Program-made: the position numbers and the translations under genes
Shown: piece by piece, positions 9,250 to 18,631 of the stretch
How positions within the stretch are numbered: position 1 is the first letter of the stretch
Layout of the letters: each line of letters starts with the position of its first letter
The notes under the pieces: generated by a model
Database searches by the model: none
Seen by the model: only the letters and a program-made list of their open reading frames with translations
Told to the model about the DNA's origin: nothing
Source: Alistipes sp. Zagget8
GTDB taxonomy: Bacteria; Bacteroidota; Bacteroidia; Bacteroidales; Rikenellaceae
Assembly: GCA_001941065.1 (NCBI GenBank)
Contig: MSHJ01000015.1
Location: 271,173-335,172 of the forward strand
Direction of reading: 5' to 3'
DNA length: 64,000 bases

Positions 9250-9744
9250 TTACCGAATCCACCAGACGGTTTCGCCGCGGCTCAGTTCGCGGAATCCGCA
9301 CCGTTGCAGCAACCGTTGGGAGGCGATGCCGTCGGCATCCGTTTCGGCCGTGACGCGGCGGACTCCCGGCTGCCGCAGGGCCCAGCCGCACAAGGCTTCG
9401 ACAGCCTCGGTCATATAGCCGTGTCCCTCGAATGCACGGCCCAGGCCGTAACCGATTTCGACGCGGCCCCCGGAGTCGGGACCATCTTTGAAGACTGCCG
9501 AGCCGACGACGCTCCGGTCCGTTTTGCGGAGGATGAACCAGAAGCTGTGCCATTGCGGATTTGCAGGGTCGGCAGTTACGGCCGCAAGCTGCTCTTCGAC
9601 GATCGTGCGGAACATGTCCGTGAGGGGTTCGGCCCGGTACGCGCCGTTCAACTCCTGCTCCAGCCGGGGCAGGTCGCCGAGCCACAGGGAGAGTTGTTCC
9701 GCGCCGAGGAGCCGGATTTCCAGCCGCGGGGTGTCGATCGTCAT
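9250..9744 (-). CDS. GNAT-family N-acetyltransferase (RimJ/RimL-like)
   Basis: Transfers an acetyl group from acetyl-CoA to an amine; the acceptor is unknown. The 164-residue product begins MTIDTPRLEIRLL, typical of the RimJ/RimL subgroup that modifies protein N-termini or small molecules, and carries the acetyl-CoA loop GYGLGRAFEGHGYMTEA (about 97-113) and the late strand-helix ASQRLLQRCGFRELS. The start at 9744 was chosen because a longer in-frame extension runs through trmB and is only a shadow. It is the last gene of the ricT-gldH-trmB-GNAT minus-strand unit, 14 nt after trmB. Confidence 0.85.
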   Translation of the reverse strand: MTIDTPRLEIRLLGAEQLSLWLGDLPRLEQELNGAYRAEPLTDMFRTIVEEQLAAVTADPANPQWHSFWFILRKTDRSVVGSAVFKDGPDSGGRVEIGYGLGRAFEGHGYMTEAVEALCGWALRQPGVRRVTAETDADGIASQRLLQRCGFRELSRGETVWWIR

Positions 9745-9758
9745 GCGTGAAAGCCGGA

Positions 9759-10508
9759 TTACCGGAGCTGCCGCTCGGCTTCGCTGTCCTTTTCCGGCTT
9801 GTCGTCCTCCTCCCAGTCGAACCACGGGAAATCGCGGCGTTCGCCGAGCGAAAAGCGGGTGTAGGTGATCGGCAGCCCCATACTGAGGAACTGCGTTTCG
9901 TAGGCGGTCTTGATCGAGAGCACCTCGTCGGCATAGCCCGTGCCGTAGATGTCCGGTTCGGAGACCTCGCAGGGTAGTCCGAAACGGCGGATCACCTCGC
10001 CGGTGTAGGCATAGAGGTGTTTGGAGTCGGTCTTGAGATTGATGCTCCCGCCGGGTTCGAGCAGGCGGGCGTAATAGGCCAGATAGACGGGCGAGGTGAG
10101 CCGCTTGCGGGCCCGCCGCGTCTTGAGCTGCGGGTCGGGGAAGGTGATCCAGATTTCGGAGACCTCGCCTTCGGCGAACAGCGCGTTGATAAACTCGATG
10201 CGCGTGCGCAGGAAGCCCACGTTGGGCATCTTGCGGTCGGTGGCTGTCCGGGCGCCCCGCCACATGCGGGCGCCCTTGATGTCGATGCCGATGTAGTTGC
10301 GCATCGGGTCGCGTTCGGCCAGCGCCACGGTGTATTCACCTTTGCCGCAGCCCAGCTCCAGCACGATCGGGTGGTCGTTGCGGAAAAAGTCGCGGCGCCA
10401 GTTCCCCTTCAGCGGGTGGTCGCGGCGGAACACCTCGTCGAATTCGGGTTGTACGAAACATTCGAAAGTCAGGTTCTCGCGGAACCTGCGGAGCTTGTCT
10501 TTGCCCAT
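9759..10508 (-). CDS. trmB: tRNA (guanine-N7-)-methyltransferase TrmB
   Basis: Methylates G46 of tRNA using S-adenosylmethionine. The 249-residue product has the SAM-binding motif VLELGCGKGEYTVALAE (about 48-64), GIDIKGARMWRGA (about 73-85), and the catalytic segment ITFPDPQLKTRRARKRLTSP (about 119-138; PDPQ replaces the usual PDPW). The N-terminal FRENLTFECFVQP is typical of Bacteroidota homologues. It lies between gldH (10 nt upstream) and the GNAT gene on the same strand. Confidence 0.95.
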   Translation of the reverse strand: MGKDKLRRFRENLTFECFVQPEFDEVFRRDHPLKGNWRRDFFRNDHPIVLELGCGKGEYTVALAERDPMRNYIGIDIKGARMWRGARTATDRKMPNVGFLRTRIEFINALFAEGEVSEIWITFPDPQLKTRRARKRLTSPVYLAYYARLLEPGGSINLKTDSKHLYAYTGEVIRRFGLPCEVSEPDIYGTGYADEVLSIKTAYETQFLSMGLPITYTRFSLGERRDFPWFDWEEDDKPEKDSEAERQLR

Positions 10509-10517
10509 ATTGCGTAT

Positions 10518-10958
10518 CTATTCGCTCTTTGTCAGGTTAATGCCCACGGCCTCGACCCCGCGGACGGGACGCGTCGGCGTGAGGATGCAGCGGTAGTCGC
10601 CACTTTGCGTGAAACGGATGCGCAGACGGTAGGGAACGGCGACCTCGCGCTTCAGTGGCGCCGGGCTTTCATCGCGGGGGATGACCAGCCGAAAAGGCTC
10701 CTCGAAGCGGAGCGAGTCGGGCGTCATGGTGGCGATGCGCAGCGTCAGCGTGTCTTCGGCGAAGCGGTCGTTGCAGCGCAGGAACACCGCTACGTCGCGC
10801 AGGGTCACGGTGTCGGCGTTCGGCAGGCGGATTTCGGCTCCCCGCTCCCAGCGGAACGGATCGACGTCCGTGGCCGCCGACTGGTGGGGCGAGATGCACC
10901 CTCCGGCCAGCCATGCGGCCGCCGTGGCCGCGACGATATGCCGTGCCGAAACTTTCAC
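10518..10958 (-). CDS. gldH: GldH-like gliding-motility lipoprotein
   Basis: A 146-residue lipoprotein: signal peptide ending in the lipobox LAGGC (Cys21). The rest is a beta-rich domain (TVTLRDVAVFLRCNDRFAEDTLTLRI ... GDYRCILTPTRPVRGVEAVGINL) that matches the GldH family. GldH was named from gliding Flavobacterium, but orthologues occur in non-gliding Bacteroidales, where the role is unclear. Its position directly downstream of a PSP1/RicT-like gene (4 nt) and upstream of trmB fits the neighbourhood I know for this family. Confidence 0.85.
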   Translation of the reverse strand: MKVSARHIVAATAAAWLAGGCISPHQSAATDVDPFRWERGAEIRLPNADTVTLRDVAVFLRCNDRFAEDTLTLRIATMTPDSLRFEEPFRLVIPRDESPAPLKREVAVPYRLRIRFTQSGDYRCILTPTRPVRGVEAVGINLTKSE

Positions 10959-10961
10959 GCG

Positions 10962-12461
10962 CTATTGGTTCTGGGTCGTTCCGCCGTTGCTGCCGCCGTT
11001 GCCGTTGTTGCCGCCGTTGCCGTTGCTGCCGCCTCCGTTGTTGCCGTTGCTGCCGCCTCCGTTGTTGCCGTTGCCTCCGTTGCCGCGGCGGCGCCGGTTG
11101 TTGCGGCTGCGGTTGCCTCCGTTGCCGCCCTCGCGGCTGCCGTTGTTCTCGCGGGGTTCGCGGGGGGCGTTGTTGTTGCCTCCGGGATTGTTGCCGCGCG
11201 GACGTTCTCCGCCGTTGCCGCCGTTGTTCGGACGCTGCGGACGACGCTGGCGCTCCTCGCCCGAAGCCTCCCGGCGGTCGTTATCCCCGCCGTTCTGCTG
11301 CGGACGCTCCCCGCCGCGGCCCTTGTTGTTGCGGCCTCCGCGTTTGCTGCGGCGCTTGGCCTGGTCGAAACGGGTGATGCTGTCCTCCTCGGAGCGGTAG
11401 GTGGGCTCCTCGACCGTCGGACGGATGTCGTCGGCGTCCTGCAGCCGTTCTACCTTCTTGCCCTGGCGGTTCAGCGCCATGATCTCCCGCACGCGCGACA
11501 CGGGCAGCGTGGTGACGTTGACCATCGCGTCTTTCGACGACGAGAAGGTCATCGTGCCGGCCAGCACGTCGCTCTTGACCAGATACCATTCGCCTTCGGC
11601 GGCCTGCAGCGGTTCGCGCAGCCGCGGGAACTCCCGGCGGGCGTCGACGTAGGTATCGTATTCGTACATCATGCAGCACTTGAGTTTCGAGCACTGCCCG
11701 GCCAGCTTCTGGGGGTTGAGCGAGATGTCCTGCACGCGGGCGGCACCCGTGGTGACGCTCGAGAAACTCGACATCCACGACGCGCAGCACAGCTCGCGGC
11801 CGCAGGCGCCCAGTCCGCCGATGCGTCCGGCCTCCTGGCGGGCGCCGATCTGCTTCATTTCGATGCGGATGTGGAACCGCTCGGCGAAGACCTTGATCAG
11901 TTCGCGGAAATCGACGCGCTCGTCGGCGATGTAGTAAAAGATGGCCTTGATCTTGTCGCCCTGATACTCCACGTCGCCGATCTTCATGTTCAGTCCCATG
12001 TCGGCGGCGATCTGGCGCGAGGCGATCATCGTCTCGTGTTCCAGCGCGATGGCCTCCTGCCATTTTTCAATGTCGTAGGGCTTGGCCTTGCGGTAAATCT
12101 TCTTGTATTCGCCGTTGAAGGGGTTGAAGCCCGTGCGGCGCATCTGCCGCGCCACGAGGTCGCCCGTGAGCGACACGACCCCGATGTCGTGGCCCGGCGA
12201 CGCCTCGACGGCCACGATGTCGCCCCGTTTGAGGGGCAGGTTGTTGGCATTCTGGTAGAACGCGCGGCGGGTGTTCTTGAAGCGCACCTCGACGATGTCG
12301 GTCGGCACGTTGACGGGGTACTCCTCGAGCCAGGGGGTCTCGTGGAGCTTGAAGCAGCCGTCGCAGAGCTTGGCTTCGGGCTCCGAGCCGCAGTTACAGA
12401 AGGCGCAGCCGCGGCCCACTTCGGGTTTGCAGGCGCCTGTATGTTGTTTTTCGGTATCCAT
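10962..12461 (-). CDS. PSP1/RicT-like cytoplasmic protein with Asn/Gly-rich tail
   Basis: PSP1-domain protein (RicT/YaaT family); in Bacillus this family forms a complex that affects RNase Y and development, but in Bacteroidota the role is not established. The start MDTEKQHTGACKPE at 12461 leaves 499 residues. An N-terminal cysteine cluster (CAFCNCGSEPEAKLCDGC, about 18-35) precedes the PSP1 core (about 55-290), which ends with IGGLGACGRELCCASW and the C-x5-CCMMYE segment, whose cysteines may bind metal. From about residue 385 on, the sequence is Arg/Gly/Asn-rich low complexity encoded by degenerate 9-27 bp repeats (10975-11240). The tail resembles RGG-type RNA-binding regions. First gene of the operon with gldH, trmB and GNAT. 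Confidence 0.88.
   Translation of the reverse strand: MDTEKQHTGACKPEVGRGCAFCNCGSEPEAKLCDGCFKLHETPWLEEYPVNVPTDIVEVRFKNTRRAFYQNANNLPLKRGDIVAVEASPGHDIGVVSLTGDLVARQMRRTGFNPFNGEYKKIYRKAKPYDIEKWQEAIALEHETMIASRQIAADMGLNMKIGDVEYQGDKIKAIFYYIADERVDFRELIKVFAERFHIRIEMKQIGARQEAGRIGGLGACGRELCCASWMSSFSSVTTGAARVQDISLNPQKLAGQCSKLKCCMMYEYDTYVDARREFPRLREPLQAAEGEWYLVKSDVLAGTMTFSSSKDAMVNVTTLPVSRVREIMALNRQGKKVERLQDADDIRPTVEEPTYRSEEDSITRFDQAKRRSKRGGRNNKGRGGERPQQNGGDNDRREASGEERQRRPQRPNNGGNGGERPRGNNPGGNNNAPREPRENNGSREGGNGGNRSRNNRRRRGNGGNGNNGGGSNGNNGGGSNGNGGNNGNGGSNGGTTQNQ
10975..11240. repeat. Low-complexity repeats coding the Asn/Gly tail
   Basis: Degenerate tandem copies of GCCGTTGTTGCCGCC-like units within the coding region of the PSP1 protein. 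They encode runs such as GGSNGNNGG and are expected to vary in copy number between strains. Confidence 0.8.
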
Positions 12462-12489
12462 TATGGGTATAATTTGCGTAAAGATACGG

Positions 12490-12596
12490 AAAAAATTCAT
12501 AATTCAGAATTCATAATTCAGAATTTTGGCTTGTCCGGAAGCCACGTCAGCAAACTCAAATTATGAATTATGAATTGTGAATTATGAATTGCCGCT
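12490..12596. repeat. AATTCATAATTC / AATTATGAATT repeat cluster
   Basis: Between the PSP1 gene and the MATE gene the sequence has short direct repeats of CATAATTCAGAATT (about 12497-12525). A second cluster of inverted-orientation copies (AATTATGAATT, about 12558-12590) sits 35 nt further on. The two clusters could pair as a long hairpin. No gene is present; the second cluster runs into the 3' end of the MATE gene. Confidence 0.6.
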
Positions 12597-13946
12597 TGTG
12601 TACAAGCGGCGTATGCTGCGGCGTATGCGCAGGATCATCATCACGGCGGCGGCCGAGAGTCCGAACGAGAAGCCCAGGAAGAGTCCTGCGGGCCCCATGC
12701 CCATCGTGAAGCCGAACAGATAGCCTACCGGGAGGTTCAGCAGCCAGTACGACACGAAGGCGATCGGCATGATGATCTTCACGTCCTGAATACCCCGCAG
12801 GATGCCCACCGAGACGTTCTGGATGCCGTCCGAAAGCTGGTACAGCGCCGCCAGCACCATCAGCTGCGAGGCGATGGCGATCACCTCGGTGTTGGTGGTG
12901 AAGAGCGTCGGGATGATGTTGCGCATGGTGATGAAGATCACCGCCGCGAAGGCGTTCCACGCCAGTACGAGGTGGTACGACGCCTTGGCCGCCAGCGACA
13001 GCTCGCCGATGTTGCGTGCTCCGTAGCAGTGCGACACGCGGATGGTGGTGGCCGCACCGATCGACATGACGATCATGAAGGCGCAGTTGCCGATGGTCGT
13101 GGCGATTTGGTTGGCGCTCATGGTCTCCTTGTTGAACCACCCCATCATGATTCCCGTGCCCACGAAGGCCGAGGCCTCGAGGAACATCTGCAGCGAGATC
13201 GGCAGTCCCATGTGCAGCAGCTGTTTGATTGCTTTCCACGAGTAGTTGCGGGGCGAGAATCCGTCGAGGTAAGCGCGGTATTTGTGGCGGCTGTAAAAGT
13301 AACTGACCATCAGAATCGGGGCGATGATGCGCGACATCAGCGTGCCGAGGCCCGCACCTTCGGCGCCCATCTCGGGAAACCCGTAGCGGCCGTAGATGAA
13401 GACCCAGTTGAAGCCGATGTTGGCCAGGTTGGCGACGATCGTGACCACCATCTCGACCTTCGTGTTGCCCACGCCCTCGAGGAACTGCTTGAAGGTGAAG
13501 AACAGCATGATGAAGGGCATGCTGTAAACCAGCATCTTGTAGTAGGGGATGGCCATGTCGACCACTTCGGCGGGCTGGCCGAGGTGGTACAACAGCGGGA
13601 TGGCGGCATACTGCACGACGGCCATCGCAAGTCCCAGCAGTCCGTAGAAGAGGATGCCGTTTTGCAGCAGGCTTGCGGATTTCTCGCGGTCGCCCTGGGC
13701 GTAGAGCTCGCCCACGAGGGGCGTCATGCCGAGCGCGATGCCGATGGCGGCGATGAAGAGGATGAAGAAGACCGCGCCGCCGAATGACACGGCGGCCAGC
13801 GGCGTGGGGTCGTCCCCGCCGTAGCGGCCGACCATCAGGTTGTCGGCGAACTGCGTCAGGATCTGCCCCAGCTGTGTGAGCACCACGGGCAGCGCCAGCT
13901 TCAGGTTGGCCTTGTACTGGTCTTTGTATGTTGCGAAACTGTACAT
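12582..13946 (-). CDS. MATE-family multidrug/Na+ antiporter (NorM-like)
   Basis: Inner-membrane cation-coupled efflux pump. The 454-residue protein has the expected length and about twelve helices. The N-terminal half has KLALPVVLTQLGQILTQFADNLMVG, the classic MATE first helix, and the repeat half begins near LLHMGLPISLQMFLEASAF. Substrate cannot be read from sequence. A second MATE gene lies at 39931-41331; the two are clearly different subgroups, this one being closer to NorM. It is transcribed alone, opposite to nothing close by. Confidence 0.92.
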   Translation of the reverse strand: MYSFATYKDQYKANLKLALPVVLTQLGQILTQFADNLMVGRYGGDDPTPLAAVSFGGAVFFILFIAAIGIALGMTPLVGELYAQGDREKSASLLQNGILFYGLLGLAMAVVQYAAIPLLYHLGQPAEVVDMAIPYYKMLVYSMPFIMLFFTFKQFLEGVGNTKVEMVVTIVANLANIGFNWVFIYGRYGFPEMGAEGAGLGTLMSRIIAPILMVSYFYSRHKYRAYLDGFSPRNYSWKAIKQLLHMGLPISLQMFLEASAFVGTGIMMGWFNKETMSANQIATTIGNCAFMIVMSIGAATTIRVSHCYGARNIGELSLAAKASYHLVLAWNAFAAVIFITMRNIIPTLFTTNTEVIAIASQLMVLAALYQLSDGIQNVSVGILRGIQDVKIIMPIAFVSYWLLNLPVGYLFGFTMGMGPAGLFLGFSFGLSAAAVMMILRIRRSIRRLYTSGNS

Positions 13947-14059
13947 TCGATTCGGATATTAGGGTGCAAAGATAGCTATTTCCGCCGGGAATACAATCCA
14001 TCGCGCCCTCCCGGAGCGGAAAAACCGTCGGAAGGGCGCGAAAAGACCGGTGCCGGGCG

Positions 14060-16030
14060 TCAGTAGGGCAGGCTGATGCGGATGCAGCAGCCTCCCTCGT
14101 ACTCGGGGCAGACGTGGATGTCGCCGCCCAGGCGGGTGATTACCAGCCGGCAGAGGTAGAGCCCGATGCCCGTTCCGGGTTTGAAGGGATCGACTTTGGT
14201 GAAGCGTTCGAAGACCCACTCCCGCTTTTCGGGCGGGATGCCGATGCCCGTGTCGCTGACGCTGATGCGCAGCATGCGGTTCGTCCGGTCGTCGTGGCAG
14301 GCGAGGGTGATGTGTCCCGCAGCGGTGAATTTGGCGGCGTTCTGCAGCAGGTTGTCGATCACGCGCGTCAGATAGACCGCATTGGTCGGGACGACGCAGG
14401 TTCCCCCCCCCTCCATCGCCTCGAAGCTATACACTACGGAGGGATTGGCGCTCAGCTGCTTCTGCAGCTCCAGCCGTTCGGCGCAGATCAGGCACACATC
14501 GGTCTCGGCCACCGGGAGGGGTTCTTCGGTGCTGATGAGTTTCGAGAGTTCCAGCATGTTCTCGAGCAGCGACGTCAGGGCCGCGGTGCTTTTCCGGATC
14601 TCCTCCTGGTACAGATGCCGCGCTTCGGGGTCCTCCTCGGTCAGCATCAGTTCCGAAAAACCGTTGATGGCGTTCAGGGGCGTGCGTATCTCGTGGCACA
14701 TCGAGTTGATGAACGCCGTCTTCATCTTTTCGCTCTCCGCGGCGCGGCAACTCTGCCGCTGCGCCTCCTCGTGGGCCGCGTGCGACAGCCGTTTCGCCTG
14801 CTTCAGCCGCCGGACCATCGCCTGCTGGTAGACGATCCAGCCGACGAGCAGCAGCACGACGACCGCACCGGCGACGAGCATGAAGAACTTGCTGCGGTCG
14901 GCCAGCCGGGCCTTTTCGAGTTCGAGGCGGTCGACGTTGAGCAGGGTCCGCATCTCGGCCAGATGTCGCTGCGCTTCGTCCATGCGGTTGTGATAGCGGT
15001 ATTCGTTACCCTCCCGCACGGCTTTGAGCGCCTTTTCGTAATCGCCTGCCTTTTCATACATGTGCGACTGCGCCATGTAAATGGAGCCGAGATCGGCCTT
15101 TTTACCCGTCCGGGCATAGTGGGTCAGCACCGAGTCGACGTAGGCGGCGGCCCGCAGGTTGTCGCCCGTGCACTCGTAATAGCGGGCGCTGGTCCTGTAA
15201 ATCTCCTCGAGGTCGTTCCGCTCCCGGGCCAGCAGCATACACCGGTCGTAATATTCGGTGAGCTGTTCCCGGGGAATGAGGTCGAGCAGAAAGACCATTT
15301 TGCCGTAAATCCGCATCGGGTATTCCGTCGTGTCGCGGTGGGGACGGTCGGGGCGGGTGTCCATCGCCAGCCACGCACGGTGCAGGTCGAGGCATTTCTC
15401 GAGCTCGCCGGCCGCCCGTCGGTCTTCGGCGTAGGCATAGAGGTCGCTGAGCTCCTCGCGGCAGAGTTTTTCGAGGTGGATGCGCTCGTCGAGCGGGTAT
15501 TTTTCGAGCCTTCGGAGCGCCTGCTCCACATAGGGGATAGCCTGGGGTATGTTGCCGTAGGCTTCGGCGGCGATCGACTGGTAGTCGATCGAAAGTCCCG
15601 TCAGGAATTCCAGCTCGATCAGCTCTTCGGGCGTGAGGTCGCCCGGTCTCTTTTCCCGGAGTTTCGCCAGCGCGTGGTCCGTCGCTTCGAACGAATTGGC
15701 GGCGATCATCTGTTTCCAGAGCCGGCTGACGTTGAGCGATGTGCGGAACAGGGCGTGGCGGGGTTCGGGGAGGAGACTGTCGGCGAGGCGGATGAACTCC
15801 AGGGCCCGTTCAGGCTCCCGGGCCGCCAGTTTCTGCACGAGCCGGTCCAGGGCTTCGCGGCAGCCGTAGTCGTCTCCGGCTTCGGCGGCTTCGGCGAGCG
15901 TCTGCTCCCAATGGCCGGTCGGTGCTGCGGACAGACTATCGGTTGCCGGGGATGCGGAGTGCGCCGTCAGGGCGGCGCAGATTGTCAGGAATAGGGCCCC
16001 GGAGAGGGCTTTCGAGATAATCGGGCGCAT
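14060..16030 (-). CDS. TPR-containing sensor histidine kinase
   Basis: Orphan two-component sensor of about 656 residues. A signal peptide (about 9-26) is followed by a periplasmic all-helical TPR-like region (about 40-370) and one membrane helix (FFMLVAGAVVVLLLVGWIVYQQ, about 384-405). A HisKA domain with the phosphoacceptor H-box SMCHEIRTPLNAINGFSELM (about 443-462) precedes an HATPase domain with N-box VIDNLLQNAAKF, G1 DTGIGIPPE and GTGIGLYL. There is no receiver domain, and no response-regulator gene is adjacent. Start taken at ATG 16030 (MRPIISKALSGA); a promoter sits just upstream. Signal unknown. Confidence 0.92.
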   Translation of the reverse strand: MRPIISKALSGALFLTICAALTAHSASPATDSLSAAPTGHWEQTLAEAAEAGDDYGCREALDRLVQKLAAREPERALEFIRLADSLLPEPRHALFRTSLNVSRLWKQMIAANSFEATDHALAKLREKRPGDLTPEELIELEFLTGLSIDYQSIAAEAYGNIPQAIPYVEQALRRLEKYPLDERIHLEKLCREELSDLYAYAEDRRAAGELEKCLDLHRAWLAMDTRPDRPHRDTTEYPMRIYGKMVFLLDLIPREQLTEYYDRCMLLARERNDLEEIYRTSARYYECTGDNLRAAAYVDSVLTHYARTGKKADLGSIYMAQSHMYEKAGDYEKALKAVREGNEYRYHNRMDEAQRHLAEMRTLLNVDRLELEKARLADRSKFFMLVAGAVVVLLLVGWIVYQQAMVRRLKQAKRLSHAAHEEAQRQSCRAAESEKMKTAFINSMCHEIRTPLNAINGFSELMLTEEDPEARHLYQEEIRKSTAALTSLLENMLELSKLISTEEPLPVAETDVCLICAERLELQKQLSANPSVVYSFEAMEGGGTCVVPTNAVYLTRVIDNLLQNAAKFTAAGHITLACHDDRTNRMLRISVSDTGIGIPPEKREWVFERFTKVDPFKPGTGIGLYLCRLVITRLGGDIHVCPEYEGGCCIRISLPY

Positions 16031-16058
16031 AACGGTTTCGAAAAACAAAAAATTCGTA

Positions 16059-16088
16059 CAAATTTAAAAATAAATACAAAAAACCAAA
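16059..16088 (-). promoter_or_regulatory. Histidine-kinase promoter
   Basis: Minus-strand TTTG (16085-16088) and TAAATTTG (16059-16066) are 18 nt apart in a very A/T-rich 50-nt stretch, about 30 nt before the kinase start codon. Confidence 0.55.
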
Positions 16089-16123
16089 CTTGTTTTCCAT
16101 CGAAAATGCTCGCAGGGGGAGCG

Positions 16124-16158
16124 AAAAAAGGGAGACAGGGCGATACTCCCTGCCTCCC
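16124..16158 (-). terminator. clpC terminator
   Basis: CCCTGCCTCCC region pairs with GGGAGACAGGG, and the minus-strand transcript ends in six U residues, 20 nt after the clpC stop. Confidence 0.8.
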
Positions 16159-16177
16159 TGGGGAGTCACGATGCGGT

Positions 16178-18631
16178 TCAGGCCACGCGCAGCTTCACGC
16201 CGCGGGCCTTGTCCGATTCCACGACAACGGTGTCGCCCTCGTGGAGCTTGCCGTCGATGATCAGCGCCGAAAGAGGTTCCTCGACGTTGTCCATCAGCGT
16301 CCGCTTCAGCGAACGCACGCCGTAGCGCGATTCGTAGCCCATGGCCGCCAGGCGGCGTTTGGCTCCTTCGGTGATCTTCACCTTGTAGCCCAGCCGTTTC
16401 GTGCGGTTGAGCAGTCCCTGCAGTTCCAGCTCGATGATGCGTTCCACGTCGGCGATCTCCAGCGTGCGGAACAGGATGATGTCGTCGATCCGGTTCAGGA
16501 ACTCCGGGGCGAAGGTCTGCTCCAGCGCCTTGCGGTACTCGCTCTGGGGCGTCACGTCGGCCACGGCGCTCTTCGAGGTGGTGCTGTAACCCACCTGCAC
16601 CGATTTCTGGACCACGGCCCGCGAACCCACGTTCGAGGTCATGATGATGATCGTGTTGCGGAAGTCGACCTTGCGCCCCGAGCCGTCGGTGAGGTGCCCT
16701 TCGTCGAAAATCTGCAGCATGGCGTTGAAGACCTCGGGATGGGCCTTCTCGATCTCGTCGAAGAGCACCACGGCGTAGGGCTGACGACGTACGGCCTCCG
16801 TTAACTGGCCTCCTTCGCCGTAACCGACGTATCCGGGGGGCGAGCCGATCAGACGCGCCACGTTGTGTTTCTCGCCGTACTCGCTCATGTCGATGCGGAT
16901 CAGTCCGCGGTGTTCGTCGAACAGCCATTTCGACACCTCCTTGGCCAGCAGCGTTTTGCCCACGCCCGTGGGACCCACGAAGAGGAAGACCCCGATGGGG
17001 CGGTTCTCGTCCTTCAGCCCCGCGCGGGAACGCTGGATCGTGCGTGAAATCTTCTCCACGGCCTCCTGCTGTCCTACGACGCGCCGGGCGAGGTGGTCGC
17101 GCAGGGTTTGCAGACGGCTCATCTCGCCGCCCGAGACCCGCTCGGCCGGGATGCCCGTCATCGCCGTGATGACCTGCTGGATGTGCTCTGCGGTGATTTC
17201 CACGGGGTTGTTCTCCAGCGAACGCTTCCATTCGGCGCTGGTCTCGCCCAGCTTCGAACGCAGCGCGATCTCGCGCACACGCGCCGATGCGGCTTTTTCA
17301 TAGATCAGCGCTTCGACCGCTTCGCGGCGTTCGCGCTTGGCCTCGCTGAGCGCGGCTTTCATGGCCTGCAGCTCTTCGGGCTCACGCGCCGACTGCAGGT
17401 GCGCCCGCGATCCGGCCTCGTCCATGACGTCGATGGCCTTGTCGGGGAAGTAGCGGTCGGTGATGTAGCGTCCGGTGAGGTTCACGCAGGCTTCCAGCGC
17501 CTCCTCCGTGTAGCGCACCTTGTGGTGGCTCTCGTAGTGAGGGGCGATGTTGCGCAGGATCTGGAGCGTCTGCTCGGGGCTCGTGGGCTCGACCACGACC
17601 TTCTGGAAACGCCGCTCGAGGGCCGAGTCGCTCTCGATGTTCTCGCGGTACTCGTCGAGCGTCGTGGCGCCGATGGTCTGCAGTTCGCCGCGTGCCAGGG
17701 CCGGTTTGAGGATGTTCGCCGTATCGAGGCTGCCCTGCGTCGAGCCGGCGCCGACGATGGTGTGGATTTCGTCGATGAAGATGATCGTATCCTTGGCCTT
17801 ACGCAGTTCGTCCAGCAGCTGCTGCATGCGCTCCTCGAATTCGCCGCGGAATTTCGTGCCCGCCACGAGCGACGAAACGTCGAGCGAGAAAAGCGTCTTG
17901 TCGGCGATGGTGTAGGGCACCTCGCCGCGTGCCATACGCAGCGCCAGCCCCTCGACGATGGCGCTCTTGCCCACGCCGGCTTCGCCGATCAGGATCGGGT
18001 TGTTCTTCTTGCGGCGCGAGAGAATCTGCACTACGCGCTCGATCTCCTGCTCACGCCCCACGACGGGGTCGATCTTGCCCTCGCGGGCCAGCCGCGTGAG
18101 GTTCACGCCGAATTTGTCCAGCAGGTGGGCCGTCTCCTTTTCGGCGGATTTGTTCTCTTCGCCGAAATCGAGCATGTGAACCTGTATCTCCGAGCGGAAA
18201 TCGTCGCCCACGGAGAATTTCTGCAGGTCCTCGGCGACGGTCTCCGGCGTCACGTGGTACATCTCCAGCACGCGCGACGTCGCTGTCGTGCGGTCCTTGA
18301 TGACGGCCAGCAGCGCATGGGCGGTCGAGACGCTTCGGGTGGCACCCGACGTCGAGAGCAGCTCTTCGGTGAAATCCCGGAAGAAAACCTCCGGGGAGCG
18401 GGATTCCTGCGCACTGACGGTAATTATCTCGCGCTCGATGCGCAGGCGTACTTGGTAAAGCTCCCAGTCCTTGAGCCGGGAGGATAGAATCTGATAGGCG
18501 AGCGAACCCTCCTCGCGGAGCAGCTCCAGCGTGAGGAAGTCCTTGAGCGAATGCGTCATTCCCGCCTTCGTGGTGTTGAATGCCGAACGGGCAATGATAC
18601 CCTCCAGCGTTTTCGAAATTTTCAGTTGCAT
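16178..18631 (-). CDS. clpC: ClpC-type AAA+ unfoldase (Clp protease ATP-binding subunit)
   Basis: Hexameric ATPase that unfolds substrates, probably for ClpP. The 817-residue product has a Clp N-domain (about 1-140, [34 protein letters not shown]). The first AAA module has Walker [14 protein letters not shown] and Walker [15 protein letters not shown]; a short middle region follows, far shorter than the ClpB coiled coil. The second AAA module has [13 protein letters not shown], and a C-terminal D2-small domain ends the protein. VQVGYST after [12 protein letters not shown] occupies the place of the IGF/LGF loop that docks ClpP. Absence of the long M-domain favours ClpC/ClpA over ClpB. It is transcribed alone and has no McsA/McsB neighbours. 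Confidence 0.93.
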   Translation of the reverse strand: MQLKISKTLEGIIARSAFNTTKAGMTHSLKDFLTLELLREEGSLAYQILSSRLKDWELYQVRLRIEREIITVSAQESRSPEVFFRDFTEELLSTSGATRSVSTAHALLAVIKDRTTATSRVLEMYHVTPETVAEDLQKFSVGDDFRSEIQVHMLDFGEENKSAEKETAHLLDKFGVNLTRLAREGKIDPVVGREQEIERVVQILSRRKKNNPILIGEAGVGKSAIVEGLALRMARGEVPYTIADKTLFSLDVSSLVAGTKFRGEFEERMQQLLDELRKAKDTIIFIDEIHTIVGAGSTQGSLDTANILKPALARGELQTIGATTLDEYRENIESDSALERRFQKVVVEPTSPEQTLQILRNIAPHYESHHKVRYTEEALEACVNLTGRYITDRYFPDKAIDVMDEAGSRAHLQSAREPEELQAMKAALSEAKRERREAVEALIYEKAASARVREIALRSKLGETSAEWKRSLENNPVEITAEHIQQVITAMTGIPAERVSGGEMSRLQTLRDHLARRVVGQQEAVEKISRTIQRSRAGLKDENRPIGVFLFVGPTGVGKTLLAKEVSKWLFDEHRGLIRIDMSEYGEKHNVARLIGSPPGYVGYGEGGQLTEAVRRQPYAVVLFDEIEKAHPEVFNAMLQIFDEGHLTDGSGRKVDFRNTIIIMTSNVGSRAVVQKSVQVGYSTTSKSAVADVTPQSEYRKALEQTFAPEFLNRIDDIILFRTLEIADVERIIELELQGLLNRTKRLGYKVKITEGAKRRLAAMGYESRYGVRSLKRTLMDNVEEPLSALIIDGKLHEGDTVVVESDKARGVKLRVA

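Noticed and set aside
10975..11240. Possible CRISPR array (regular short repeats)
   Set aside because: Units are degenerate, contiguous and in frame within a protein tail; no unique spacers and no cas genes.
10017..12566. 849-codon plus-strand frame opposite trmB, gldH and the PSP1 gene
   Set aside because: It mirrors three well-supported minus-strand genes with family motifs; its translation is Val/Ala/Leu-rich without any motif, as expected for antisense of G+C-rich codons.
14114..15994. 626-codon plus-strand frame opposite the histidine kinase
   Set aside because: Antisense of a gene with intact H, N and G boxes; no recognisable domain.
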